Shown here in pieces: positions 1 through 7,322 of a stretch of DNA of 11,542 bases (the stretch's first letter is position 1; the number at the start of each line of letters is the position of its first letter). Location: contig JAUWRQ010000005.1 in assembly GCA_030610515.1 (NCBI GenBank), positions 1 through 11,542 on the forward strand, written 5' to 3'. Below the pieces are notes generated by a model. The model was not told the DNA's origin. It saw only the letters and a list, made by a program, of their open reading frames with translations, and did not search any database. The DNA is from Candidatus Eiseniibacteriota bacterium. GTDB lineage: Bacteria > Joyebacterota > Joyebacteria > Joyebacterales > Joyebacteraceae. A program made the translations under genes and the position numbers.

Positions 1-1
1 G

Positions 2-1372
2 GGCATGGGTGGCGCAGGCGTCACGCTCGCGGACGACGGCTCCGCGCTCTTCCGGAACCCGGCCGGACTCACGCAGGTCGCGGGACACCGTTTCAGCGTG
101 TCGCACGTCGAGTGGCTGTCGGACGCCACCTACCAGTACGCCGCGTACGCCGCGCCGTTCGGCGAGAAGGCCGCGGTCGGTGTGGCGATCGAGCAGGGCT
201 CCGTCGATTGGGACAATGTGGGCGACGGCATGTTCGACGCGGGTGATTTCGCGGGCGTGGTCGGGTACGCGCGACGTCTCAAGCCGAACCTAGGGGTGGG
301 GGGAAGCCTGCGGCACATCGCAAGCACCCTCGGGCCCCATTCCGCCTCCACCTACGCCGTCGATCTCGGAGCCGTCTACCGCATGGCGGACGACGTGGTC
401 CTGGGAGCGGCCGTCCGGAACATCGGCCCCGGACTCAAGTTCCGCGAGGAGGGTGATCCTCTGCCGACCACGCTGGCCGTCGGTGGGTCGTACGCGTGGA
501 ACGACGTGACGCTCGCGCTCGACGTCGAGAAGCAGAACGACCTCGACGCGTCCGCGCGGTTCGGCGCGGAGTACGCGCCCGTGCGCTACATCGCTCTCCG
601 GGGCGGGTACGTGGCGGGCGGCGAATCGGCGCTGGGGGGGCTCACGGGCGGATTCGGTGTGAGATGGGACGACAGCTGGGCGCTGGACTACGCATACCGT
701 CCGTCCGAGCTCGGCGGCACGCACCAGGTCGCGCTCTCCGCCGGATTCGGCGACGCCGTCGCTCTGTCCGCGATGGCCGCGGACGACGCCATCCTCCGTA
801 CGAGGCTTCCGAGATCGAACCTGGCGGTCTTGACCGAGCTCGCCGGCGAGGTCGTGCAGGAGGCGGTCGGGCGCATGCGGCTCCCGGAGGGTTCGGAGAT
901 CCGCATCAACCAGGGAGAGCAGCACGACGCCAGCTGGCTCATTCATTCCGTGCTTCTGGAGGAGCTGACCGACCGCGGGCACGTCGTGATGGCAAGCGGG
1001 AGCGCGGCCACGGAGGAGGACCGCCCCCGCTACGAGATCTGGTACAGGATCGTGACGTGCCAGACAAGCATCCCGCGCGCGTGGCGCGAGTGGGTGATAG
1101 GCTCCCGCAAGGTCGAGCGTAAGACGCAGTGCGACATCCACCTCAGGCTTTCCGACGAGAGTTCGGCCGTCGTTTGGGCGGGGAACGTGAAACGTGAGCG
1201 CCGCGAGATCATCCCGGGCGACAGGCTCAAGGAGCTCTCGACGCCCGGACAGCCATTCGCTTCGCCCGAGTTCGAGGCCGGAGGATGGGACAAGGTGCTC
1301 GAGCCGGTCGTCGTCGCCGGAATCGTGGGCGGCCTCATCTACCTGTTCTACACAAGCAGGTCGACCGAATAG
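2..1372 (+). CDS. PorV/UPF0164-like outer-membrane barrel with extra C-terminal domain (5' partial)
   Basis: The frame is open from the left edge, so the signal peptide and true start lie outside the window; residues are counted from the Met at base 5. The N-terminus reads MGGAGVTLADDGSALFRNPAG, the hallmark opening of PorV/PorQ/UPF0164 barrels (small-Gly stretch, then ADD.SALF.NPAG). Residues 1-250 alternate short amphipathic strands and glycine turns as in a FadL/PorV-type barrel. Residues about 251-430 are a separate soluble-looking domain with two cysteines (C352, C376) that I do not recognise. Residues about 431-449 form a hydrophobic helix (VLEPVVVAGIVGGLIYLFY) followed by a short polar tail. 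PorV proteins act in the outer membrane, in Bacteroidetes as type IX secretion shuttles, but no other type IX gene is visible, so the role here is open. A BamD-like lipoprotein gene follows after 33 bases. The family call for the barrel is fairly firm; the C-terminal part is unassigned. Confidence 0.8.
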   Translation, partial: GMGGAGVTLADDGSALFRNPAGLTQVAGHRFSVSHVEWLSDATYQYAAYAAPFGEKAAVGVAIEQGSVDWDNVGDGMFDAGDFAGVVGYARRLKPNLGVGGSLRHIASTLGPHSASTYAVDLGAVYRMADDVVLGAAVRNIGPGLKFREEGDPLPTTLAVGGSYAWNDVTLALDVEKQNDLDASARFGAEYAPVRYIALRGGYVAGGESALGGLTGGFGVRWDDSWALDYAYRPSELGGTHQVALSAGFGDAVALSAMAADDAILRTRLPRSNLAVLTELAGEVVQEAVGRMRLPEGSEIRINQGEQHDASWLIHSVLLEELTDRGHVVMASGSAATEEDRPRYEIWYRIVTCQTSIPRAWREWVIGSRKVERKTQCDIHLRLSDESSAVVWAGNVKRERREIIPGDRLKELSTPGQPFASPEFEAGGWDKVLEPVVVAGIVGGLIYLFYTSRSTE

Positions 1373-1391
1373 CGGAGTCGACCGTACGGCC

Positions 1392-1397
1392 GGAGGT
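1392..1397 (+). promoter_or_regulatory. Ribosome binding site of the BamD-like lipoprotein gene
   Basis: GGAGGT lies 8 bases before the GTG at 1406. It supports this non-ATG start, which also gives a complete lipoprotein signal peptide. Confidence 0.75.
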
Positions 1398-1405
1398 CGA
1401 GAAAC

Positions 1406-2170
1406 GTGTCCAACAGCAACACTCGGAACGTGGCCGCGGCGGTGCTTGCGTCCGCGTGCATCCTGACCCTTTCGAGCTGCTCGCTGATGCCGCAGTTCGA
1501 GGATCTGACCATCCAGGAGACCTACGACGTGGGTTCGCAGGCCGCAGCCCGCGGAGACCACTTCGTGGCCACAGAGGCATTCCGCAGCATAACGCTCACG
1601 TCACCGATGCACGAGCTGGCGGACGACGCGCTCCTCGGGCTGGCCGACACCTATCGGTCCGTGGGTGACCACGCGTCCGCCGAGGAGGCGTACTGGAACC
1701 TCCTCGCCGACTACCCGCGCTCGTCACTTGTGCCGGAGGTTCAGTACAAGCTGGGGCTCTGCTACTACGAGCAGTCCCTGCCCGCCGCGCTCGACCAGCA
1801 GATGACGAGACGGGCCATCGAGCAGTTCGAGTTCTTCGAGGCGGAGCATCCGGAGAGCCCGTTCGTCCCTGACGCCAGAGCCGGGATTGCCGAGCTCAGG
1901 GCGCGGCTGGCCCAGAAGGATTACGACAACGCCATGCTCTACGTGTCCCTGGGCAGTCCCGACGCGGCGCGCGTCTATCTGACGGCCGTCTTCGAGGACT
2001 ATGGCGACACGGTTTGGGGACGGCGTTCTCTCCTCGAGCTGGCCCGCATCTTCTGCGCGGAGGGGTCGCTGGCCCAGGCGTCCGAGGCGTACTCCCGTCT
2101 CTTGGACAAGTACCCGGGGACGGAGGAAGCCGCTGCCGCTGCGATCGAGGCGGAGAGCTGCGGTCGGTAG
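1406..2170 (+). CDS. bamD: BamD/YfiO-like TPR lipoprotein, outer-membrane assembly
   Basis: A 254-residue protein starting at GTG. Residues 1-25 form a lipoprotein signal: a short polar N-terminus with R7, a hydrophobic core, and lipobox LSSC with C25 as the lipidated cysteine. The rest is a chain of TPR-like helical pairs (for example around residues 38-60, 71-103, 111-149 and 205-240). The stretch around residues 129-156 (LDQQMTRRAIEQFEFF, then EHPESPFVPDA) closely resembles the conserved central BamD segment. Length matches the family (about 245 residues). BamD is the periplasmic-face partner of BamA in inserting barrels into the outer membrane, which fits its place directly after a barrel gene. 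A generic TPR lipoprotein such as a CpoB-like protein is a weaker alternative. The stop is TAG; nadD starts 18 bases later, suggesting co-transcription. Confidence 0.82.
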   Translation: MSNSNTRNVAAAVLASACILTLSSCSLMPQFEDLTIQETYDVGSQAAARGDHFVATEAFRSITLTSPMHELADDALLGLADTYRSVGDHASAEEAYWNLLADYPRSSLVPEVQYKLGLCYYEQSLPAALDQQMTRRAIEQFEFFEAEHPESPFVPDARAGIAELRARLAQKDYDNAMLYVSLGSPDAARVYLTAVFEDYGDTVWGRRSLLELARIFCAEGSLAQASEAYSRLLDKYPGTEEAAAAAIEAESCGR

Positions 2171-2177
2171 ACACCGT

Positions 2178-2182
2178 GGAGG
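2178..2182 (+). promoter_or_regulatory. Ribosome binding site of nadD
   Basis: GGAGG sits 6 bases before TTG at 2189 and decides this rare start. The next in-frame ATG (2204) would cut into the nucleotide-binding GGTFDP motif region. Confidence 0.7.
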
Positions 2183-2188
2183 CTGTCC

Positions 2189-2770
2189 TTGGCGACCGGT
2201 CTCATGGGGGGCACGTTCGACCCGATCCATCTGGCCCATCTCGTCGTGGCGGAGGCCGCGCTCGAGGATCTCGCTCTCGAGCGTCTTGTCTTCATGCCGT
2301 CGGGAGGGCCTCCGCACAAGCCGGGTCGTCACGTGTCTGCGATCGAGGACCGGCTCACGATGATCAGACTCGCCGTGGCCGACAATCCGAGGCTGGAGGT
2401 TTCCGATCTGGAGGCGAGAAGACCTCTGCCCTCGTACACGGTCGACACGATCCGGGAGTTCCGGCGCTCTCTTGGAGAAGACGAGGAGCTCTTTTTCATC
2501 ATGGGCGCAGACAGCCTGACCCAGTTCTTAACGTGGAAGGACCCTCTGGATCTCCTTTCGTCCTGCGAGTTCGCGGTCTTCCCGCGGCCCGGCGTGCGCA
2601 CGGACGATGCCGACCCCCGGATCCTCGCGAAGGCCCGGCTCCTCGACGCCCCGATGCTCGACATATCCTCGAGCGACATCCGTGGGCGCGTCCGCTCGGG
2701 CAGAACGATCCGCTACCTGGTGCCTCCGGAAGTATCCGCCTACATAAGCGAGAAGAAGCTCTACTCATGA
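2189..2770 (+). CDS. nadD: Nicotinate-nucleotide adenylyltransferase
   Basis: A 193-residue protein beginning with TTG. NadD transfers AMP from ATP to nicotinate mononucleotide, giving deamido-NAD in the cytoplasmic NAD pathway. The family signatures are present in order: the GGTFDPIHLAH nucleotidyltransferase motif at residues 7-17 (H14 and H17 as the catalytic HxxH-type pair), PPHK at 41-44, a DRLTMI segment at 54-59, the GADSL...W substrate-recognition stretch at 106-116, and ISSSDIR at 159-165, the variant of the ISST.IR motif near the C-terminus. Length is normal. Its TGA overlaps the ATG of polA in an ATGA junction, so the two are probably translationally coupled. The common partner gene rsfS/ybeB is not next to it here. 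Confidence 0.95.
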   Translation: MATGLMGGTFDPIHLAHLVVAEAALEDLALERLVFMPSGGPPHKPGRHVSAIEDRLTMIRLAVADNPRLEVSDLEARRPLPSYTVDTIREFRRSLGEDEELFFIMGADSLTQFLTWKDPLDLLSSCEFAVFPRPGVRTDDADPRILAKARLLDAPMLDISSSDIRGRVRSGRTIRYLVPPEVSAYISEKKLYS

Positions 2771-3258
2771 CGCCGCGCAAGGGTCTGGGCCCGGACGCGC
2801 CGACGCTCTGCCTGATCGACGGCACGGCACTGGCCTTCAGGTCACACTACGCCTTCATTCGGCGACCGCTCACGAACTCCTCCGGAGCGAACGTGAGCGC
2901 CGTCTACGGGTTTGCCGACAAGGTCCTTCAGCTTCTCGACGAGCTCGATCCCGACTACGTCGCCGTCGCGTTCGACACGGCCGAGCCCACCTTCCGGCAC
3001 GAGGCCTACGAGGAGTACAAGGCGACACGGGAGGAACCCCCGGACGATCTGATCGCGCAGTTCCCCGCGTTCGGCGAGTTCGTGCAGCTCATGGGAGTCC
3101 GTGCGCTCGAGCTCCCGGGGTACGAGGCGGACGACGTCATCGGCACGCTCGCAGTGCAGGCGCGGAAGATCGGCGTGCGGACGGTGATCGCGTCGGGCGA
3201 CAAGGACTTCTTCCAGCTTGTGGGCGACGGCATCACCGTGCTCGAGCCGTACAAGTAG
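2767..3258 (+). CDS. polA: DNA polymerase I, N-terminal 5'-nuclease fragment ending at an in-frame amber
   Basis: The ATG overlaps the nadD stop (ATGA). The frame encodes 163 residues of the Pol I 5'-3' exonuclease domain before TAG at 3256-3258. Conserved metal-site and substrate motifs are intact: LIDGTALAFRSHYAF near the start, VAFDTAEPTFR, the YEADD acidic cluster, and SGDKDFFQLV. The same frame resumes immediately after the TAG with the rest of the nuclease domain (H3TH segment GDASDNVPGVPGIG) and the polymerase, ending at 5463. Read through, the product would be 898 residues, close to the 928 of E. coli Pol I. This fragment alone lacks the GDASDN acidic residues and the H3TH motif, so it should not be an active flap nuclease by itself. 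The break is either a real nonsense mutation, a suppressed stop, or a base-calling/assembly error. Confidence 0.85.
   Translation: MTPRKGLGPDAPTLCLIDGTALAFRSHYAFIRRPLTNSSGANVSAVYGFADKVLQLLDELDPDYVAVAFDTAEPTFRHEAYEEYKATREEPPDDLIAQFPAFGEFVQLMGVRALELPGYEADDVIGTLAVQARKIGVRTVIASGDKDFFQLVGDGITVLEPYK
3256..3258 (+). other. In-frame amber codon interrupting polA
   Basis: TAG falls between ...VLEPYK and IEYGPAEVVEKFG, at codon 164 of an otherwise unbroken 898-codon frame. One base change from CAG (Gln), AAG, GAG, TCG, TTG, TGG or TAC/TAT would give a sense codon. The position is in the variable loop between the GDKD motif and the conserved GPEEVV-type helix, so many residues would be tolerated. I see no frameshift: the homology continues in the same frame on both sides. 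Confidence 0.95.
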
Positions 3259-3282
3259 ATCGAGTACGGCCCCGCGGAGGTC

Positions 3283-5463
3283 GTGGAGAAATTCGGGGCA
3301 CCGCCCGAGAAAGTGATAGAAGTCATGGGGCTCAGGGGGGACGCGTCCGACAACGTCCCCGGCGTTCCGGGAATAGGGAAGAAGACGGCGCTCGACCTCA
3401 TCTCGAAGTACGGGACGGTGGAGGGGGTCCTCGGGCACGTCGACGAAATATCGGGCGCCAGACGGCGGGAGAACCTGACCGAGTTCGCGGACAGCGCGCG
3501 GAAGAGCCGCGAGCTGGTGACGATCGACGTGTCGGCGCCGGTCGCCGTCGGTGTCGAGGATCTGGTGCGCGGTCCCGTCGACGTGGAGGGCGTGGCCGAG
3601 TTCCTCCGGGAGTGGGAGCTTCCGTCGCTTCTCGATCGAGTGATTCCCTCAGGTGGAGCGGAGCGGGCCGCCTGCGAGCTCGTTGCGACGAAGAAGGCGC
3701 TCCGGGCTCTCGTCGCTCAACTCGCGTCGTCCGGGGGATTCGTCATCGACCTCGAGACGACGTCGCTCGACCCGCTCGTCGCGGACATCGTCGGTGTGGC
3801 GCTCGCGTACGAGGAGGAGCTCGCCTACTACGTTCCGGTTGGCCACGCGAGCGGGAAGGGGCTTCCGAGGGACCATGTGCTCGGGGAACTCAAGCCTCTC
3901 CTCGAGAACGACGGGGTCCCGAAGATAGGCCAGAACCAGAAGTACGATTACGAGGTCCTGCTGCGCCACGGCATCACGATGTCGCCGCTCTCGTTCGACA
4001 CGATGCTCGCGTCGTACCTGCTGGATCCCGGCCGAAGGCAGCATGGACTCTCGACGCTTGCGCTCTCGTATCTCAACCGCAAGATGGTTCCGATAGAAGA
4101 TCTGATCGGCAAGGGCGGCAAGCAGATCACGTTTGCCGAGGTGTCGGTCGACCTGGCATCCGACTACGCGTGCGCGGACGCCGAGGTGACGCTCAAGCTG
4201 GCGAACATCCTCCGTCCGGCCGTCGAGGCGGCCGGTCTGGGTGGTCTGCTGCGCGATCTCGAACAGGCGCTCGTGCCGGTGCTCGCGGGAATGGAGCTCA
4301 AGGGCGTGGCACTCGACGCGCGCGTGCTTTCCGAACTCGCAAGCGAGTTCGGAGCCGAGATCGACGAGCTGCGGGAGAGGATCTGCGATCTCGTCGGCAC
4401 AGAGTTCAACCTGGACTCGCCGAAGCAGGTCGGGGAGGTTCTGTTCGAGCGGTTGAAGCTCCCGAAGGGCAGAAGAACGAAGACGGGCTACTCGACCGAT
4501 GAGCGCGTACTCGAGCGTCTGCGGGACACGCACGAGGTGCCCGGGTTACTGCTTTCGTATCGCAAGCTCATGAAGCTCAAGGCGGGCTACCTGGACGTTC
4601 TGCCGAAGCTCGTGCATCCCTTGACTGGACGCGTTCACACGTCGTTCAACCAGGCTGCGGTGGCCACGGGCAGGCTCTCGAGCAGCAGTCCGAACCTCCA
4701 GAACATACCGATGCGGACGAAGCTCGGGCGACGCATCCGGGAGGCGTTCGTGGCCGACCCGGGACGCGTGCTCCTGTCCGCAGACTACTCGCAGATCGAG
4801 CTCAGGATCATGGCGCACCTCTCGCGCGATCCAGGTCTCATCGAGGCCTTCGAACAGGAGGTCGACTTCCACCGCTCGACGGCGGCGCTCATCTTCGGAC
4901 GGGACGAGAACGAGGTCACGTCGGAGGAGCGTGACTGGGCGAAGACCGTCAACTTCGGGATCATGTACGGCATGAGCCAGTACGGCCTCTCCCGGCAGCT
5001 CGGGATATCGAACGCGGAGGCCGAGGAGTTCATAGAGCGCTACTTCGACACGTATCCGGGCGTACGGGAGTACACGAGGAGCACCATAGCGCATGCTGAG
5101 GACACGGGCTACGTCGAGACGATGCTCGGTAGGAGGCGGCCCATCAAGGGTCTGTCTTCCGACAACTCGATGACGCGCGCCCTCGCCGAGCGGGCCGCCG
5201 TCAACACGCCCATCCAGGGGAGCGCCGCCGACCTCATGAAGGCGGCCATGCTGGGTGTCGACGCTAGAGTCCGGCGAGACGCGCTGCCCTGTGACATGGT
5301 CCTCCAGGTGCACGACGAACTCGTGTTCGAGGTGGACGAGAGTGCGGTCGCCGACGTTCGGGAGGCCGTTCGCGAGGAGATGGAACGTCCTCGGGGGTTC
5401 GAACTCGCGGTTCCCATCGTCGTGAACTTGGGCGAGGGCGCGAACTGGCTGGAGGCGCACTAG
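3283..5463 (+). CDS. polA: DNA polymerase I, remaining nuclease H3TH, proofreading and polymerase domains
   Basis: Downstream part of the interrupted polA; the GTG at 3283 is only one possible restart (GTG 3313 and ATG 3325 are others), and the GGAGG at 3276-3280 lies too close (2 bases) to be convincing. Numbering below is for the full 898-residue frame. The H3TH segment of the 5' nuclease comes first. The 3'-5' exonuclease looks active: DLE with D328/E330, KYD with D394, and YACAD with Y467/D471. The polymerase has motif A DYSQIELRIMAHLS (D673), motif B around RDWAKTVNFGIMYG (K726), and motif C QVHDELVFEV (D850). A Klenow-type fragment of this kind would be able to polymerise and proofread but not remove primers or flaps. 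The stop is TAG and coaE follows after 77 bases. Confidence 0.93.
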   Translation: MEKFGAPPEKVIEVMGLRGDASDNVPGVPGIGKKTALDLISKYGTVEGVLGHVDEISGARRRENLTEFADSARKSRELVTIDVSAPVAVGVEDLVRGPVDVEGVAEFLREWELPSLLDRVIPSGGAERAACELVATKKALRALVAQLASSGGFVIDLETTSLDPLVADIVGVALAYEEELAYYVPVGHASGKGLPRDHVLGELKPLLENDGVPKIGQNQKYDYEVLLRHGITMSPLSFDTMLASYLLDPGRRQHGLSTLALSYLNRKMVPIEDLIGKGGKQITFAEVSVDLASDYACADAEVTLKLANILRPAVEAAGLGGLLRDLEQALVPVLAGMELKGVALDARVLSELASEFGAEIDELRERICDLVGTEFNLDSPKQVGEVLFERLKLPKGRRTKTGYSTDERVLERLRDTHEVPGLLLSYRKLMKLKAGYLDVLPKLVHPLTGRVHTSFNQAAVATGRLSSSSPNLQNIPMRTKLGRRIREAFVADPGRVLLSADYSQIELRIMAHLSRDPGLIEAFEQEVDFHRSTAALIFGRDENEVTSEERDWAKTVNFGIMYGMSQYGLSRQLGISNAEAEEFIERYFDTYPGVREYTRSTIAHAEDTGYVETMLGRRRPIKGLSSDNSMTRALAERAAVNTPIQGSAADLMKAAMLGVDARVRRDALPCDMVLQVHDELVFEVDESAVADVREAVREEMERPRGFELAVPIVVNLGEGANWLEAH

Positions 5464-5465
5464 CC

Positions 5466-5540
5466 GAGGTTGCGCTCCCCGTGTGGTCCGGAGGTTGCGC
5501 GCCGGGTGGGGCGCCGTGGTTGCGTGGGAGGTTCTTCACC
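5466..5540 (+). repeat. Three degenerate 25-base tandem units before coaE
   Basis: The gap between polA and coaE divides into units at 5466-5490, 5491-5515 and 5516-5540. Units 1 and 2 both begin GAGGTTGCGC and agree at 18 of 25 positions by eye; unit 3 begins GTGGTTGCGT and agrees with unit 2 at about 15. Unit 3 contains the coaE ribosome binding site and ends exactly at its start codon. The period is not a multiple of three. This could be chance in G-rich DNA, so confidence is modest. Confidence 0.4.
5526..5532 (+). promoter_or_regulatory. Ribosome binding site that fixes the coaE start
   Basis: GGGAGGT lies 8 bases before GTG 5541. The start at 5541 gives YRIGLTGG directly after the initiator, the usual CoaE beginning. 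An in-frame GTG at 5481 would add 20 residues without a comparable site. Confidence 0.75.
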
Positions 5541-6155
5541 GTGTACCGGATCGGACTCACGGGCGGCACAGCGGCAGGGAAGAGCGCGGCGGCCTCGATC
5601 CTGCGGGAGCTCGGCGCGCACCTCGTCACGGCGGACGAGATCGCCCGCGAGCAAGTTCTCCCTGGAAGCCCGGTGCTCGAGGCGCTCGTCCGCGAGTTCG
5701 GGCGCGGGATTCTCGAGGATGACGGGACGCTCGACAGACGTCGCCTCGGAGCGATGGTGTTCGCGGACCGGTCGAAGCTCGAGAGGCTGAACGCCATCAC
5801 GCACCCTCCGCTCGTCGGCGCGATACTCGAGCGTGTGGAGGAATCCGAGCGGCGCGATCCCGCCGGCGTGGTCGTCGTCGATGCGGCACTGCTCCCGGAC
5901 TGGGACATCGCGGACGTTTTCGACGTCGTCGTGTCAATCTGCGCTCCCGCCGACGTCAGGGTCGCGAGGCTCGCGGCCGACGGGCTCTCCGAGGGCGCGG
6001 CGCGCTCGAGGGTCGGCTCACAGATGTCGGACGAGGCATACGCCGGGGTCGCGGACGTGGTCATTGAGCACGACGGATCGATGGAGGAGCTTCGGGCGAA
6101 GATCTCCGAGCTTTGGAGCCGGGTGAATAGGGTCCCGGGAAAGGGGCAATCATGA
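5541..6155 (+). CDS. coaE: Dephospho-CoA kinase
   Basis: A 204-residue protein starting at GTG. CoaE phosphorylates the 3'-hydroxyl of dephospho-CoA, the last step of coenzyme A synthesis. The P-loop is GLTGGTAAGKS near residues 5-15, matching GxxxxGKS although the usual CoaE form is GGIGSGKS. The next motif, TADEIAREQV, corresponds to the DAD-type substrate-binding segment, followed by HPPLVGAI, then VVVVDAALLPDW (usually DVPLLFE, so the Pro is Ala here). The lid-like segment GLSEGAARSRVGSQM and ADVVIEHDGS (usually ADxVIxNxG) complete the family pattern. The lid shows RLAADGLS where an Arg before GLS is usual; the fold should be retained. Length is typical (about 200). The TGA stop overlaps the prfB start in an ATGA junction. 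polA-coaE adjacency is also known in Firmicutes. Confidence 0.92.
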   Translation: MYRIGLTGGTAAGKSAAASILRELGAHLVTADEIAREQVLPGSPVLEALVREFGRGILEDDGTLDRRRLGAMVFADRSKLERLNAITHPPLVGAILERVEESERRDPAGVVVVDAALLPDWDIADVFDVVVSICAPADVRVARLAADGLSEGAARSRVGSQMSDEAYAGVADVVIEHDGSMEELRAKISELWSRVNRVPGKGQS

Positions 6156-7241
6156 ACGATCAGACGAAGGTGCTCGAGGCGATGGTCAGCAGGTTGTCTG
6201 AACTCGAGGACTATCTTTGACGTAGCCGGGAAGAGGAAGCGACAGAAGGAGCTTGCGGAAGTCACGTCGGCGGCGGACTTCTGGCGGGACGGCGGGCGCG
6301 CTAGGAGCGTGATGGACGAGCTTCGCTCGCTCAAGGTCTGGCTCGACCCCTTGGGCGCGCTTCGCGCCGACTGCGGGGACCTCGCGGTGCTCATAGAACT
6401 CGCCGAGGAAGAGGGTGGGGAGGCGGCGGCGGAGGCGGAAGCACAGCTTGAGACGTTCGAGTCGAAGCTCCGTGACCTCGAGCTTCGCAAGATGCTCTCG
6501 GGCAAGGACGACGACAGGAACGCCATCGTGGCGATTCACCCGGGGGCGGGCGGAACCGACTCCGCCGACTGGGCGGGGATGCTCATCCGTATGTATCTCG
6601 CGTGGGCCGACCGCCGCGGATACGAGGTCGAGATGATGGACCATCAGCCCGGTGACGAGGCCGGCGTCAAGAGCGCGACTTTCCTGGTCAAGGGGCCGTA
6701 CGCGTTCGGTCATCTTCGTGCGGAAGTGGGCGTGCACCGGTTGGTTCGGCTCTCGCCCTTCGACGCGGCTCATCGCAGGCACACTTCGTTCGCCTCGGTC
6801 GCGGCGTATCCGGAGGTCGACGACGCCTCGGAGGTCGAGATACGCGACGCGGACATCAAGCTCGAGTTTTTCCGCGCGAGCGGCCCCGGCGGCCAGCACG
6901 TCAACAAGAGCTCGACCGCGGTCAGGATCAAGCACATACCCACCGGCATCGCCGTGAGTTGCCAGAACGAGCGGTCCCAGTTCCGGAACCGCGAGAACGC
7001 GATGAAGGTCTTGAGGGCCCGCCTCTACGCTATCCGGGAGGAGGAGCTGCGGAAGAAGCAGCAGGAGGCGCAGGGTGAGAAGATGGAGATCGCGTGGGGC
7101 AGCCAGATCCGCTCCTACGTCCTCCACCCCTACAGGATGGTCAAGGACGTGAGGACGTCCGTCGAGCGATCGGACGTCGACCGTGTTCTCGACGGGGACA
7201 TAGACGAATTCATCGAAGCCTACCTCAAGAGGACCGGGTAG
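6152..7241 (+). CDS. prfB: Peptide chain release factor 2, with +1 programmed frameshift
   Basis: Translation starts at ATG 6152 (AAGGGG 5 bases upstream) and reads 22 codons to CTT 6215-6217, followed by in-frame TGA 6218-6220. A +1 shift, skipping T6218, continues at GAC 6219 to TAG 7239-7241, giving 362 residues (E. coli RF2 has 365). RF2 recognises UGA/UAA in the ribosomal A site and triggers peptide release. The codon-recognition tripeptide is SPF at 201-203, diagnostic of RF2 rather than RF1. The peptidyl-hydrolysis motif GGQ is at 246-248 within SGPGGQHVNK, with Ala at the position that is the unusual Thr246 in E. coli K-12. The frameshift gives autoregulation: low RF2 lets ribosomes pause at UGA and shift. 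The gene overlaps coaE by 4 bases. lysS follows, as in the E. coli prfB-lysS pair, but here has its own promoter. Confidence 0.96.
6206..6221 (+). promoter_or_regulatory. prfB +1 programmed frameshift site
   Basis: The sequence GAGGACTATCTTTGAC has the canonical slippery CTT-TGA-C and the conserved TAT codon before it. An internal Shine-Dalgarno-like GAGG (6206-6209) ends 5 bases before CTT, weaker and slightly further away than the AGGGGG of E. coli. Shifting from CUU to UUU in the +1 frame restores the RF2 frame exactly. Confidence 0.95.
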
Positions 7242-7322
7242 GCCGTGGAATGGGCGCGACGTGGGGAAAGGCAGCGAGCCTCCACGCTTGCGCGATCGCG
7301 GGGCGCACGTCGCCACGCATTC

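Noticed and set aside
290..1561. Long open frame on the minus strand opposite the barrel gene (similar ones at 5264-6526, 6186-7316, 7344-8162 and 8412-9191)
   Set aside because: These mirror strongly conserved plus-strand genes, have Arg/Pro/Ser-rich low-information translations, and show no family motifs. Long antisense frames are expected in GC-rich coding DNA.
2014..2766. In-frame upstream extension of polA through nadD and the end of the lipoprotein gene
   Set aside because: The translation is Arg/Gly/Pro-rich without homology, and ATG 2767 forms a normal ATGA junction with nadD and gives the typical Pol I N-terminus.
3256..3258. Genome-wide reassignment of TAG to an amino acid
   Set aside because: TAG ends six other genes here at exactly the family-expected lengths, so it is a working stop codon.
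5481..5540. Longer coaE from GTG 5481
   Set aside because: The added 20 residues precede the normal CoaE N-terminus, and the good ribosome binding site belongs to GTG 5541.
6218..6220. TGA in prfB as a damaging frameshift or pseudogene
   Set aside because: It lies in the conserved CTT-TGA-C recoding site at the standard place in RF2, and the +1 frame continues as a complete protein.
7242..7322. Terminator or small RNA after prfB
   Set aside because: No clear hairpin followed by a T-run and no recognisable RNA motif was seen.
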